Assembly: GCF_036182465.1 (NCBI RefSeq) | Contig: NZ_CP108081.1 | Span: forward strand, 4,216,001-4,280,000 | Direction of reading: 5' to 3' | DNA length: 64,000 nt | Source of the DNA: Streptomyces sp. NBC_00258 | GTDB lineage: Bacteria; Actinomycetota; Actinomycetes; Streptomycetales; Streptomycetaceae | Part shown: positions 15,854-23,517 of the stretch, one piece after another | How the letters are laid out: every line of letters starts with the position of its first letter | How positions within the stretch are numbered: the first letter of the stretch is position 1 | Program-made: the position numbers and the translations under genes | Notes under the pieces: model-generated | The model's database searches: none | What the model was told of the DNA's origin: nothing | What the model saw: only the letters and a program-made list of their open reading frames with translations

Positions 15854-17670
15854 CGTTCATGGCACGCCTGTTCGCTCCTGGCCGCCGGGCCTCGCTCACG
15901 CGGCTCGGCTGCCTCGCCGCGGTTCTCGCCGCCGTCGGACTGCTCCCCTGGCTCTCCGGCCGCGACCCGGCCCTCACCGTCCTGCGCGCCCGCTCGGCCG
16001 AACAGGAGGGCACGCCGGAAGCCCTGGCCGCGATCCGCTCCGACCTCGGCCTGGACGCGGGTCCCCTTTCCCTGCTGGGGAGTTGGCTCTCCCGCCTGCC
16101 GCGCGGCGACCTCGGCACGTCCTGGGTGTCGGGCACCGACGTCCTGCCGTCGGTCGTCTCCGGACTCCAGGTGTCGCTCGCGCTGATGGGCGCGGCGCTC
16201 GGGGTCGCGCTCCTGGTCACCTGCGCGATCGTCGCTCCCGTTCTCGTACGGGGCCGGGGCTCGGCCGGCGCGTTCGCCGCCATGCTCGCCGCACTGCCCG
16301 AATTCCTGCTGGCCACGGTCGCGTTGCTGGTGTGCGGGGTGTGGCTGGGCGTCCTGCCGACCTCCGGCTGGCAGGGCCCGCAGTACATGGTGCTGCCCGC
16401 CGTCGCACTCGGCGTTCCCGCCGGCGGACTGCTCGGCCGGCTGGTCGCGGACGCGCTGCCGCCCGTGCTCGACGAGCGCTGGGTGGAGCTGTGGCGGGGC
16501 GCCGGGGTCATCAGGACACGCATCTCGGCCGCCGCCCTGCGTCGCGTACTGCCGCCCCTGGTACCGCAGTTCGGAATGGTCGCCGTCGGACTGACCGGCG
16601 GGGCGGTCGCCGTCGAGACGGTGTTCGCGGTACCGGGCATCGGGCGTACGGCGCTGGGAGCGGCCAAGTCGCAGGACCTGCCGCTGCTTCAGGGGTCGGT
16701 TCTCGCGCTGCTCGCCCTCGGTCTCGTCACGGGCGCGGCGGCGGCCGTCGTACGGCGCCGGCTGCTGGGCCCCGCCCTGCGCGACGCGGGGCTGACGCTG
16801 CCCGCGGCCCGCCCGGTCCGCGCGCACCCGGCCGTCCCTCTGACGCTCGGGGTCACACTGCTGACCTGCGTCGGCTGGGGGCTGCTGCGCGACCCGTACA
16901 CGGTGGACACGAGCGCCCGCCTCCAGGCGCCCTCCTGGGCTTATCCCCTCGGCACCGACGGGCTCGGCCGTGACGTGCTGGCGCGGCTCGGGCACGGCGC
17001 GGCGTCGACGATCGGCACGGCGACCGCGGTCTGTCTGGCGGGCCTCGTCCTCGCGCTCGTCCTCGGTTTCCTGCCGGCCGTGGCGTCCGGCGCCTCGGAC
17101 ATCGCCAACGCGTTGCCGCCGGTGATCGCGGGCATCCTGGTCGCGGCCGTCGTGGGCCCCGGAACGGGCGGTGCCGCGCTCGCCGTGGCCCTGCTCTCCT
17201 GGCCCGCCCTGTCGTCGCACGCGGCGGCACTGGTGCAGGAGGTCCGCGCGTCGACCTTCCTGCTGGCCCAACGGGCCATCGGGGCAAGCCCGTTGTGGAT
17301 CCTCACCCGTCACGTCCTGCCCTCGGTGGCGGCCCCGGTCACCCGCCACGCCCTCCTGCGCCTCCCCGGCATCGCCCTGGCCCTGGCCTCCCTCGGCTTC
17401 CTCGGCCTCGGCGCCCAGCCGCCCGCACCGGAGTGGGGACTCCTCCTGGACGAGTCACGGGCGTACGTGGAACGCGCCCCGTGGGCGGCCCTGGCCCCGG
17501 CGGTCGCCCTGGCCCTGCTGGCGGGCCTCGCGGTGTCGTCGGCGGCGTACGCGGAGGCCGGACCAGGCAGAACGGCCGGGCCGCCCCGCTCCGGCCCCCG
17601 CTCTCGTTCCCTCTCCCTCTCCCGTGCCGCCTTCTCCACCCTCCGCCCCCGCAAGGAGCCAGCCCGTTGA
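15850..17670 (+). CDS. Fused OppB-OppC type ABC permease
   Basis: 606 residues, about twice the usual length of one permease. The N-terminal half (about 15-310) is OppB-like, with helices such as GVALLVTCAIVAPVL and an EAA-type loop at WRGAGVIRTRISAAALRRVL. The C-terminal half (about 330-580) is OppC-like: LGTDGLGRDVLARL, then ASTFLLAQRAIGASPLWILT as EAA loop. Each half has five to six helices, so one polypeptide can form the whole channel. The join is a short basic linker (VVRRRLLGPALRDAG). The GTG start overlaps the preceding stop by 4 bases; an ATG at 15859 is also possible. The last 35 residues are a polar, basic tail. Confidence 0.88.
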   Translation: MTFMARLFAPGRRASLTRLGCLAAVLAAVGLLPWLSGRDPALTVLRARSAEQEGTPEALAAIRSDLGLDAGPLSLLGSWLSRLPRGDLGTSWVSGTDVLPSVVSGLQVSLALMGAALGVALLVTCAIVAPVLVRGRGSAGAFAAMLAALPEFLLATVALLVCGVWLGVLPTSGWQGPQYMVLPAVALGVPAGGLLGRLVADALPPVLDERWVELWRGAGVIRTRISAAALRRVLPPLVPQFGMVAVGLTGGAVAVETVFAVPGIGRTALGAAKSQDLPLLQGSVLALLALGLVTGAAAAVVRRRLLGPALRDAGLTLPAARPVRAHPAVPLTLGVTLLTCVGWGLLRDPYTVDTSARLQAPSWAYPLGTDGLGRDVLARLGHGAASTIGTATAVCLAGLVLALVLGFLPAVASGASDIANALPPVIAGILVAAVVGPGTGGAALAVALLSWPALSSHAAALVQEVRASTFLLAQRAIGASPLWILTRHVLPSVAAPVTRHALLRLPGIALALASLGFLGLGAQPPAPEWGLLLDESRAYVERAPWAALAPAVALALLAGLAVSSAAYAEAGPGRTAGPPRSGPRSRSLSLSRAAFSTLRPRKEPAR

Positions 17671-18710
17671 ACCCCGAAGTCCTCCTCTCCGTCCGGGACT
17701 TGAACGTCTCCTTCGGCGCGGTCGAAGCCGTACGGGGCCTCTCCTTCGACGTACGCAAGGGCCAAGTCCTCGCCGTGGTGGGCGAGTCGGGCGCGGGCAA
17801 GTCCCTGACCGCCCGCACGCTGCTCGGCATGCCACCGCAGGAGGCGACGGTGACGGGCAGCGTGCGGATGGGTCCGTACGAGCTGGTGGGCGCCCCTCGT
17901 TCCGTACGCGCCGCCCTCTGGGGCCGCCGTCTCGCCCTCGTTCCGCAGGACGCGCTCTCGGCGCTCTCCCCCGTGCACCGGGTCTCCGACCAACTCGCCG
18001 CCGCCGTACGGTCCGTGGACGGGGTCTCCCGCAAGGAGGCGCGGGCCCGGGCGGTGGCCGCGCTGGAGGAGGTCGGCATCCCCGCGGAGCAGACGCGGGC
18101 CTACCCGCACGAGTTCTCGGGCGGTATGCGCCAACGGGCCGTCATCGCCATGGCGTTGCTCCACTCCCCCGACCTCGTGATCGCCGACGAACCGACGACG
18201 GCCCAGGACCCGGAGACCCAACGCCAGATCCTCGACCTTCTGACCCGCCGCAGCGAGGCCACGGGCACGACGCTGGTCCTGGTGACCCACGACCTCCCCG
18301 TGGTCCGCGACCACGCCGACCGAGTACTGGTCATGTACGCGGGCCGCCTGGCCGAGGAGGGCCCGGTGGAGGACGTGTTCACCCGTCCCCGGGCGCCATA
18401 CACGGCGGGCCTACTGGCATCGGCGCCCCTTCAGGGGCGCGGGGCTGTGACATACCCGGCTCCGCCGCGTGGGCGCGACCAGCCACAACAGACCCGGAGA
18501 AGCCGGCTCCCCTCAATCCCCGGCACCCCGCCCAACCCCGCCAGCCTCCCCCGGGGCTGCGCCTTCGCCCCCCGCTGCCCCCTCGCGGACGCACCCCGTT
18601 GCCACACGGAGCAGCCGGAGCCGCAATCCCACGACGGCCGAACCGTCGCCTGCCACCGATGGCGCGAACTCCCCGACCACCCCGCCGAGTTGTTCCTGGA
18701 GTCGGTGTGA
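17667..18710 (+). CDS. OppD-type ABC ATPase with an in-frame repeat-derived insert
   Basis: 347 residues, TTG start overlapping the permease stop, with AAGGAG eight bases ahead. Walker A GESGAGKS, Q-loop VPQDAL, signature FSGGMRQR, Walker B LVIADEP and the H-loop VTHD are all present. The C-terminal extension has the Opp/Dpp cysteine block RGCAFAPRCPLADAPRC. Between the usual YTAGLLAS and LPSIPGTPP motifs lies an extra segment (about residues 253-275) encoded by a copy of the dispersed palindromic repeat at 18423-18489. The frame stays open across it, so the protein is probably still functional. It energises the transporter with the next gene product. Confidence 0.88.
   Translation: MNPEVLLSVRDLNVSFGAVEAVRGLSFDVRKGQVLAVVGESGAGKSLTARTLLGMPPQEATVTGSVRMGPYELVGAPRSVRAALWGRRLALVPQDALSALSPVHRVSDQLAAAVRSVDGVSRKEARARAVAALEEVGIPAEQTRAYPHEFSGGMRQRAVIAMALLHSPDLVIADEPTTAQDPETQRQILDLLTRRSEATGTTLVLVTHDLPVVRDHADRVLVMYAGRLAEEGPVEDVFTRPRAPYTAGLLASAPLQGRGAVTYPAPPRGRDQPQQTRRSRLPSIPGTPPNPASLPRGCAFAPRCPLADAPRCHTEQPEPQSHDGRTVACHRWRELPDHPAELFLESV
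18423..18489 (-). repeat. Dispersed palindromic repeat inside the OppD-type gene
   Basis: Read on the minus strand it begins GTTGTGGCTGGTCGCGCCC and ends with TGTCACAGCCCCGCGCCCCT plus the closing GGGGCGC arm. The same order of blocks occurs at 60983-61047 in an intergenic space. The two copies share a 19-base and a 20-base identical block, separated by a slightly diverged middle. Confidence 0.8.
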
Positions 18711-19396
18711 ACCCTCTGCTGGACGTACGGGACCTGGTCGTCCGCCACGGGCCCCGTACCACCGTCGACCACGTCTCCTTCGACATCGCCCCCGGCGAAA
18801 CCCTCGGTCTCATCGGCCCCTCGGGCTGCGGCAAGTCGTCCACGGCCATGGCCGTACTGCAGCTGCGCCGCCCGGACGGCGGTGAAGTATGGTTCGACGA
18901 CCTTGAGTTGACCTCACTGAACGAGAAGCAGCTGCGCCCGCTCAGACCGGCGATGCAGCCCGTGTTCCAGGACCCGTACGGATCGCTCGGCCCCCGCCAC
19001 CGCATCCGCGAGGCCATCGCGGAACCCCTGCGCATACAAGGGAGTTGGGACCGGACGACCGGCCCCGAGCGGGTGGCCGAGCTGCTGGAGCAGGTCGGCC
19101 TCGACCCGTCACTCGGCGACCGGCGCCCGCACGAACTCTCCGGCGGTCAGTGCCAACGCGCCGGAATCGCCCGCGCGTTGGCCTGCGGGCCGAAGCTCCT
19201 GGTGCTCGACGAACCGGTCTCCGCGCTGGACCCGTCCCTGCGCGCGGGCATCCTCAACCTGCTGGCCGAGCTGCAGGATCGCCTCGGCCTCGGCTACCTG
19301 TTCATCTGCCACGACATGGCACTCGTACGCCATTTCTGCGACCGTGTCGCGGAGATGCGCCAGGGCAGGATCGTCAGGACGACCCCTCCACCGTAA
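18707..19396 (+). CDS. OppF-type ABC ATPase
   Basis: 229 residues. Walker A GPSGCGKSS, the Q-loop region MQPVFQDPYGSLGPRH, signature LSGGQCQR, Walker B LLVLDEPVSALDPS and H-loop ICHD show an intact nucleotide-binding domain. It is short: the C-terminal Opp extension found in most OppF proteins is missing, as in nickel/metallophore-type members. The GTG start overlaps the preceding stop (GTGA), so the four transporter genes are translationally coupled throughout. The last 23 bases overlap the end of the convergent TetR gene. Confidence 0.9.
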   Translation: MNPLLDVRDLVVRHGPRTTVDHVSFDIAPGETLGLIGPSGCGKSSTAMAVLQLRRPDGGEVWFDDLELTSLNEKQLRPLRPAMQPVFQDPYGSLGPRHRIREAIAEPLRIQGSWDRTTGPERVAELLEQVGLDPSLGDRRPHELSGGQCQRAGIARALACGPKLLVLDEPVSALDPSLRAGILNLLAELQDRLGLGYLFICHDMALVRHFCDRVAEMRQGRIVRTTPPP

Positions 19397-20024
19397 CCGC
19401 AGCCGCCGAACCCGCCGCGCCCGCCGGGTCCACGGCCCCCGTCCCCGCCCCCGCCTTCGCGAGGACCTGCCGCAGCCCCTCGGTGAGTTCCTCCGCACTG
19501 GCCGCGGTCTCGGGATCGAAGGTCCACTGCGCGATGAGCCCCATCATCAGGGTCATGTAGAACTTGCCCAGCGTGTCGACGTCCCTGTCCGGCACGTCCT
19601 CCTCCAGCCCGCCCATCAGCAACGGGACGATGCCCCGCGCCCCTTCGCGCTGGGCCTTGGCGAGGTGGTCGCGCACCCCGGGCACCTTGTCGCCCATGAC
19701 CACGATCTCCATGCTGAGATGCCACATCGAACCGGGCTTCTGCATGGTCCCGATGACGTTCGACCACACCTCCTGGAACCGCTCCAGGGACCCCGGCTCC
19801 GCGCTCGCCGTGGCGGTCCCGCCCGCGTCGAAGTCGTCGGACAGCCCCTCGACGATGGAGACGTAGGCCTCCGCGAGCAGCGCGTCCTTCGAACCGTAGT
19901 GGTAGCCGATCGACGCCAGGTTCGTCCCCGACTCCTTGACGATGTCGCGGGCCGTCGTGCGCACGAAGCCCTTCTCCAGCAAGCAGCGCTTGGCGCCTTC
20001 GAGCAGATCCTCACGGTGTCCCAT
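19374..20024 (-). CDS. TetR-family transcriptional regulator
   Basis: 216 residues. The N-terminal helix-turn-helix is DLLEGAKRCLLEKGFVRTTARDIVKESGTNLASIGYHYGSKDALL. The ligand domain has a TetR_C-type block near residues 85-175 (GSMWHLSMEIVVMGDKVPGVRDHLA). The tail of about 30 residues is Ala/Gly-rich. Its ligand is unknown. Divergent from it is a possible 34-aa gene, and in the gap are two TACG-NN-CGTA palindromes 26 bp apart that suit autoregulation. The gene converges on, and overlaps by 23 bp, the ABC ATPase gene; whether it also controls that operon cannot be told. Confidence 0.9.
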   Translation of the reverse strand: MGHREDLLEGAKRCLLEKGFVRTTARDIVKESGTNLASIGYHYGSKDALLAEAYVSIVEGLSDDFDAGGTATASAEPGSLERFQEVWSNVIGTMQKPGSMWHLSMEIVVMGDKVPGVRDHLAKAQREGARGIVPLLMGGLEEDVPDRDVDTLGKFYMTLMMGLIAQWTFDPETAASAEELTEGLRQVLAKAGAGTGAVDPAGAAGSAAAVTVEGSS

Positions 20025-20073
20025 GCGACTCAGCGTACCTCCGCGACAGACAATCGTCCCAGACCGACGTCTA

Positions 20074-20110
20074 ATACGAACGTATGGGGCAAATGCTTAA
20101 TACGCCCGTA
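20074..20110. promoter_or_regulatory. Paired palindromes, probable TetR operators
   Basis: ATACGAACGTAT (20074-20085) and ATACGCCCGTA (20100-20110) share the core TACG-NN-CGTA with centres 26 bp apart. They lie between the TetR gene and the small divergent ORF. Twin sites of this spacing are common in autoregulated TetR systems. Confidence 0.6.
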
Positions 20111-20121
20111 CATTCCTTCGC

Positions 20122-20226
20122 ATGACGCTGCTCCTGCTGGGCGCGGCGGTACTGGCGGCAGTAACCCTGCGCCAGGTCCGCGTACGCGAATCGGCGTGCG
20201 CGGAGCCGGAGAAGGTCCTCGCCTGA
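20122..20226 (+). CDS. Possible 34-aa single-helix membrane peptide divergent from TetR gene
   Basis: ATG to TGA, 34 residues: a hydrophobic start (MTLLLLGAAVLAAVTL) followed by a charged tail (RQVRVRESACAEPEKVLA). The codons have high GC3. There is no clear ribosome site (CATTCCTTCGC lies before ATG), so translation is uncertain, possibly leaderless. It is the only candidate gene in the divergent position that the TetR palindromes would control. Confidence 0.4.
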   Translation: MTLLLLGAAVLAAVTLRQVRVRESACAEPEKVLA

Positions 20227-20275
20227 CGACACGGAGAGGGCCGCCCCTGCCGCCCTTACCCATTCCCGTCCCTGC

Positions 20276-20485
20276 TCAGGGGCTCCGCCCCCGAACCCCC
20301 GCTCCTCAAACGCCGGAGGGGCTGAAACGCGCAGTTCCCCGCGCCCCTTTTAGGGGCGCGGGGAACTGCGCGACCAGCCACGACGCACCCGCAGACGAAA
20401 GCCCTTCAGCCCGTCCGGCGTTTGAGGACAAGGCCGTTAGGCCGAAGCGGGGGCCTGGGGGCGGCAGCCCCCAGTGGGTCGGGCA
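20276..20485. repeat. Large nested palindromic element next to the serA stop
   Basis: Three nested inverted repeats. Outer arms, GGGGCGGAGCCCC-type, are at about 20276-20304 and 20437-20470. A 24-base middle pair is at 20303-20326 and 20405-20428 (23 of 24 match). A perfect 21-bp inner stem is at 20328-20348 and 20352-20372 with a TTT loop. The inner stem carries the GGGGAACTGCGCG repeat seen elsewhere in the window. The element ends 4 bases before the serA stop and may act as its terminator. Confidence 0.8.
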
Positions 20486-20488
20486 GCC

Positions 20489-22078
20489 TCAGACCAGGTT
20501 GACCGACCGAGCCTGAGTGGCTCCGATCTCCTCGGCCAGCTCAGTAAGCACATTCTGCGGAACCGTGTCGTCCACAGTCAGCACGGCAAGCGCCTCGCCA
20601 CCCACGTCCGCACGAGCGACCTGCATCCCCGCGATGTTGATGCCCGCCTCGCCGAGGATCCGGCCGAGGGTGCCGACGACACCGGGACGGTCGGTGTAGT
20701 TGAGGACGACCATGTGGTCGGCGAGCGCCAGATCCACGTCGTACTCGCCGACCGCGACGATCTTCTGGTGGTGCTTGGGCCCGGCGAGCGTGCCGGAGAC
20801 CGAGACCTCCTGGCCGTCGCCGAGGGTGCCACGCACGGTCACCACGTTCCGGTGGTCCGAGGACTCCGAGCTCGTGGTCAGCCGCACCTCGACACCGCGC
20901 TCCTGCGCGAACAGCGGAGCGTTCACGTACGACACGGTCTCGTCGACGACGTCCTCGAACACGCCCTTGAGCGCGGAGAGTTCGAGAACCTTGACGTCGT
21001 GCTGGGTGATCTCGCCGTACACCTCGACGTCGAGACGGACCGCGACCTCGCCCGCGAGGGCGGTGAAGATGCGGCCGAGCTTCTCGGCGAGCGGCAGACC
21101 CGGCTTGACGTCCTCGGCGATGACGCCGCCCTGGACGTTCACCGCGTCCGGGACCAGCTCACCGGCGAGCGCGAGGCGCACCGAGCGGGCGACGGAGATA
21201 CCGGCCTTCTCCTGCGCCTCGTCCGTGGAGGCACCGAGGTGCGGGGTGCAGACGACCTCGTCGAGCTCGAAGAGCGGGGAGTCCGTGCAGGGCTCCTTCG
21301 CGTACACGTCGAGGCCGGCGCCGGCGACGCGGCCCTCCTTGAGCGCGGAGTACAGCGCGGCCTCGTCGACGATCCCGCCACGCGCGGCGTTGACGATCCG
21401 CACCGACGGCTTGACCTTGTGCAGCGCCTCGTCGCCGATGAGACCGACGGTCTCGGGCGTCTTGGGCAGGTGCACGGTGATGAAGTCGGAGACCTCGAGC
21501 AGCTCGTCCAGCGACAGGACCTTGACGCCCATCTGCGCGGCCCGCGCGGGCTGTACGTACGGGTCGTAGGCGACGACCTTCATGCCGAAGGCCGACATGC
21601 GCTGGGCGACGAGCGCGCCGATGCGGCCCAGACCCACGACACCGAGGGTCTTCTCCGCGAGCTCGACGCCGGTGTACTTGGAGCGCTTCCACTCACCGTT
21701 CTTGAGCGCGGTGTTGGCCTGCGGGATGTGACGCGCGGAGGCCAGGAGCAGACCACAGGCCAGCTCGGCGGCGGTCACGATGTTCGAGGTGGGGGCGTTG
21801 ACGACCATCACGCCGGCCTTGGTGGCGGCGGAGACGTCGACGTTGTCCAGGCCGACGCCGGCTCGTGCGACGACCTTCAGCTTGCTCGCGGCGGCGATGG
21901 CCTCGGCATCGACCTTCGTCGCGGAACGGATCAGGATCGCGTCGACGTCGGCGATGGCGGGCAGCAGTTCGGCGCGGTCCGCGCCGTTCGCGTGCCGGAT
22001 CTCGAAGTCCGGGCCCAGGGCGTCGACGGTCGCGGGCGACAGCTCTTCAGCGATGAGTACGACAGGTTTCGAGCTCAC
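20489..22078 (-). CDS. serA: D-3-phosphoglycerate dehydrogenase
   Basis: First step of serine synthesis: 3-phosphoglycerate + NAD to 3-phosphohydroxypyruvate. 529 residues, the long actinobacterial form. A catalytic and NAD domain (to about 300) has VVGLGRIGALVAQRM, the arginine of NAARGGIVDEAAL and the histidine of CTPHLGASTDEA. An intervening ASB-like domain is followed by a C-terminal ACT domain (about 455-529, starting near VVLNYTDRPGVVGTLGRILGEAGINIAGM), which gives serine feedback. The GTG at 22078, with GAGGA five bases upstream, was preferred over the GTG at 22090. It lies 322 bp behind ilvC with a terminator-like hairpin between, so it probably has its own promoter. Confidence 0.97.
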   Translation of the reverse strand: MSSKPVVLIAEELSPATVDALGPDFEIRHANGADRAELLPAIADVDAILIRSATKVDAEAIAAASKLKVVARAGVGLDNVDVSAATKAGVMVVNAPTSNIVTAAELACGLLLASARHIPQANTALKNGEWKRSKYTGVELAEKTLGVVGLGRIGALVAQRMSAFGMKVVAYDPYVQPARAAQMGVKVLSLDELLEVSDFITVHLPKTPETVGLIGDEALHKVKPSVRIVNAARGGIVDEAALYSALKEGRVAGAGLDVYAKEPCTDSPLFELDEVVCTPHLGASTDEAQEKAGISVARSVRLALAGELVPDAVNVQGGVIAEDVKPGLPLAEKLGRIFTALAGEVAVRLDVEVYGEITQHDVKVLELSALKGVFEDVVDETVSYVNAPLFAQERGVEVRLTTSSESSDHRNVVTVRGTLGDGQEVSVSGTLAGPKHHQKIVAVGEYDVDLALADHMVVLNYTDRPGVVGTLGRILGEAGINIAGMQVARADVGGEALAVLTVDDTVPQNVLTELAEEIGATQARSVNLV

Positions 22079-22400
22079 GTGAGTCCTCACAGGTCCAATG
22101 CGGACGGCCGTCCCGACGGCCGCATGCGGTGGAGGGGTTGCCGCGTGGAAGACGCACGACGCTGTGGGCCCGACGCGTATTTAGTGGAGCAGTCTAGTGG
22201 CGGCGCGGTGCTGTTCTTACGCCTCCGCAGAAGGATCACCCGCACGTGGATAATCCAGCCCCTGGGGGTCCCCCCACGCCCTTAAGGCAGTGGGGGAGTT
22301 TGAGGAGCGGGGTCCGGGGCGGAGCCCCGAGGCGTTGCCCGAGGCAGGCGGTAAGACCGTGGCGCCGGGCAACCCCGACACCACGGCCGAACCGACGGAG
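22079..22400. other. 322-bp gap between ilvC and serA
   Basis: The half next to serA (22079-22240) is its leader and promoter, with an AT-richer stretch near 22177-22200. The half next to ilvC holds a hairpin and a partial copy of the dispersed repeat (listed separately). No ORF with coding-like bias is seen. Confidence 0.6.
22253..22345. repeat. Partial dispersed repeat with terminator-like hairpin behind ilvC
   Basis: A hairpin (22271-22280 with 22286-22296, one bulge, loop CTTAA) is followed by GTTTGAGGAGCGGGG and GGGGCGGAGCCCC. The second part matches the outer arms of the element at 20276-20485. The hairpin is well placed to end the ilv operon. Confidence 0.65.
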
Positions 22401-23399
22401 TCACTCGTCGTCGTTGACCCACGACATGAGCTTGCGCAGCTCCTTGCCGGTCGTCTCCAGGAGGGACTCGGCATCCTGCTGCTTGTACTCGTTGTACTTC
22501 TTCAGACCACCGTGGTACTCGTCCATCCACTGCTGGGCGAACGTGCCGTCCTGGATCTCGCCCAGGACCTTCTTCATCTCGGCCTTGGTGGCGTCCGTGA
22601 TGATGCGGGGACCGGTGATGTAGTCGCCCCACTCGGCGGTCTCGGAGACCGACCAGCGCATCTTCTCCAGGCCGCCCTCGTACATGAGGTCCACGATCAG
22701 CTTCAGCTCGTGGAGGCACTCGAAGTACGCGATCTCCGGCTGGTAGCCGGCCTCGGTCAGCGTCTCGAAACCGGCCTTGACCAGCGCGGCCGTACCACCG
22801 CAGAGAACGGCCTGCTCACCGAACAGGTCGGTCTCGGTCTCCTCGGTGAAGGTCGTCTTGATGACGCCCGCACGCGTGCCACCGATGCCCTTGGCGTACG
22901 AGAGCGCCAGCGGGAAGCCACTGCCGGTCGCGTCCTGCTCGACGGCCGCGATACACGGAACGCCGCGGCCCTCCTCGTACTGGCGGCGGACCAGGTGGCC
23001 CGGGCCCTTCGGGGCGACCATGCAGACGTCGATGCCGGCCGGCGGCTTGATGAAGCCGAAGCGGATGTTCAGGCCGTGCCCGAAGAACAGCGCGTCGCCG
23101 TCGTTGAGGTTGTCCTTGATGGACTCCTCGTACACCTGGGCCTGGATCGGGTCCGGGACGAGGATCATGATGACGTCGGCCTCGGCGGCCGCCTCCGACG
23201 GGGTCACCACGCGCAGGCCCTGCTCCTCGGCCTTCGCCTTGGACTTGGAGCCCTCGTGCAGACCGACCCGGACGTCGACACCCGAGTCACGGAGCGACAG
23301 CGCGTGGGCGTGGCCCTGGCTGCCGTAGCCGATGACCGCGACCTTGCGGCCCTGGATGATGGACAGGTCGGCGTCGTCGTCGTAGAACAGCTCGGCCAC
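22401..23399 (-). CDS. ilvC: Ketol-acid reductoisomerase
   Basis: NADPH- and Mg-dependent isomeroreductase of Ile/Val synthesis. 332 residues, the class I (short) form. The NADPH site has VIGYGSQGHAHALSLRDSG. The knotted domain carries the metal ligands in IKTTFTEETETDLFGEQAVLCGG (Asp and Glu) and FECLHELKLIVDLMYEGG. The cofactor loop VGLHEGSKSKAKA, with Ser and Lys residues, favours NADPH. ATG start with GGAGAGAACCC ahead. It lies 118 bp after ilvN on the same strand and is the third gene of ilvBNC. Confidence 0.97.
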   Translation of the reverse strand: MAELFYDDDADLSIIQGRKVAVIGYGSQGHAHALSLRDSGVDVRVGLHEGSKSKAKAEEQGLRVVTPSEAAAEADVIMILVPDPIQAQVYEESIKDNLNDGDALFFGHGLNIRFGFIKPPAGIDVCMVAPKGPGHLVRRQYEEGRGVPCIAAVEQDATGSGFPLALSYAKGIGGTRAGVIKTTFTEETETDLFGEQAVLCGGTAALVKAGFETLTEAGYQPEIAYFECLHELKLIVDLMYEGGLEKMRWSVSETAEWGDYITGPRIITDATKAEMKKVLGEIQDGTFAQQWMDEYHGGLKKYNEYKQQDAESLLETTGKELRKLMSWVNDDE

Positions 23400-23517
23400 T
23401 GGGTTCTCTCCTATGTGTGCTGGGTGTTGCGTCCCACCGTACGGCGGGAGGGGGAAGGGAGGTTTCGGGGTCTCGGAATACGGGCGCGTACGACTTCGCG
23501 TACGCGCCGCAGGAGCC

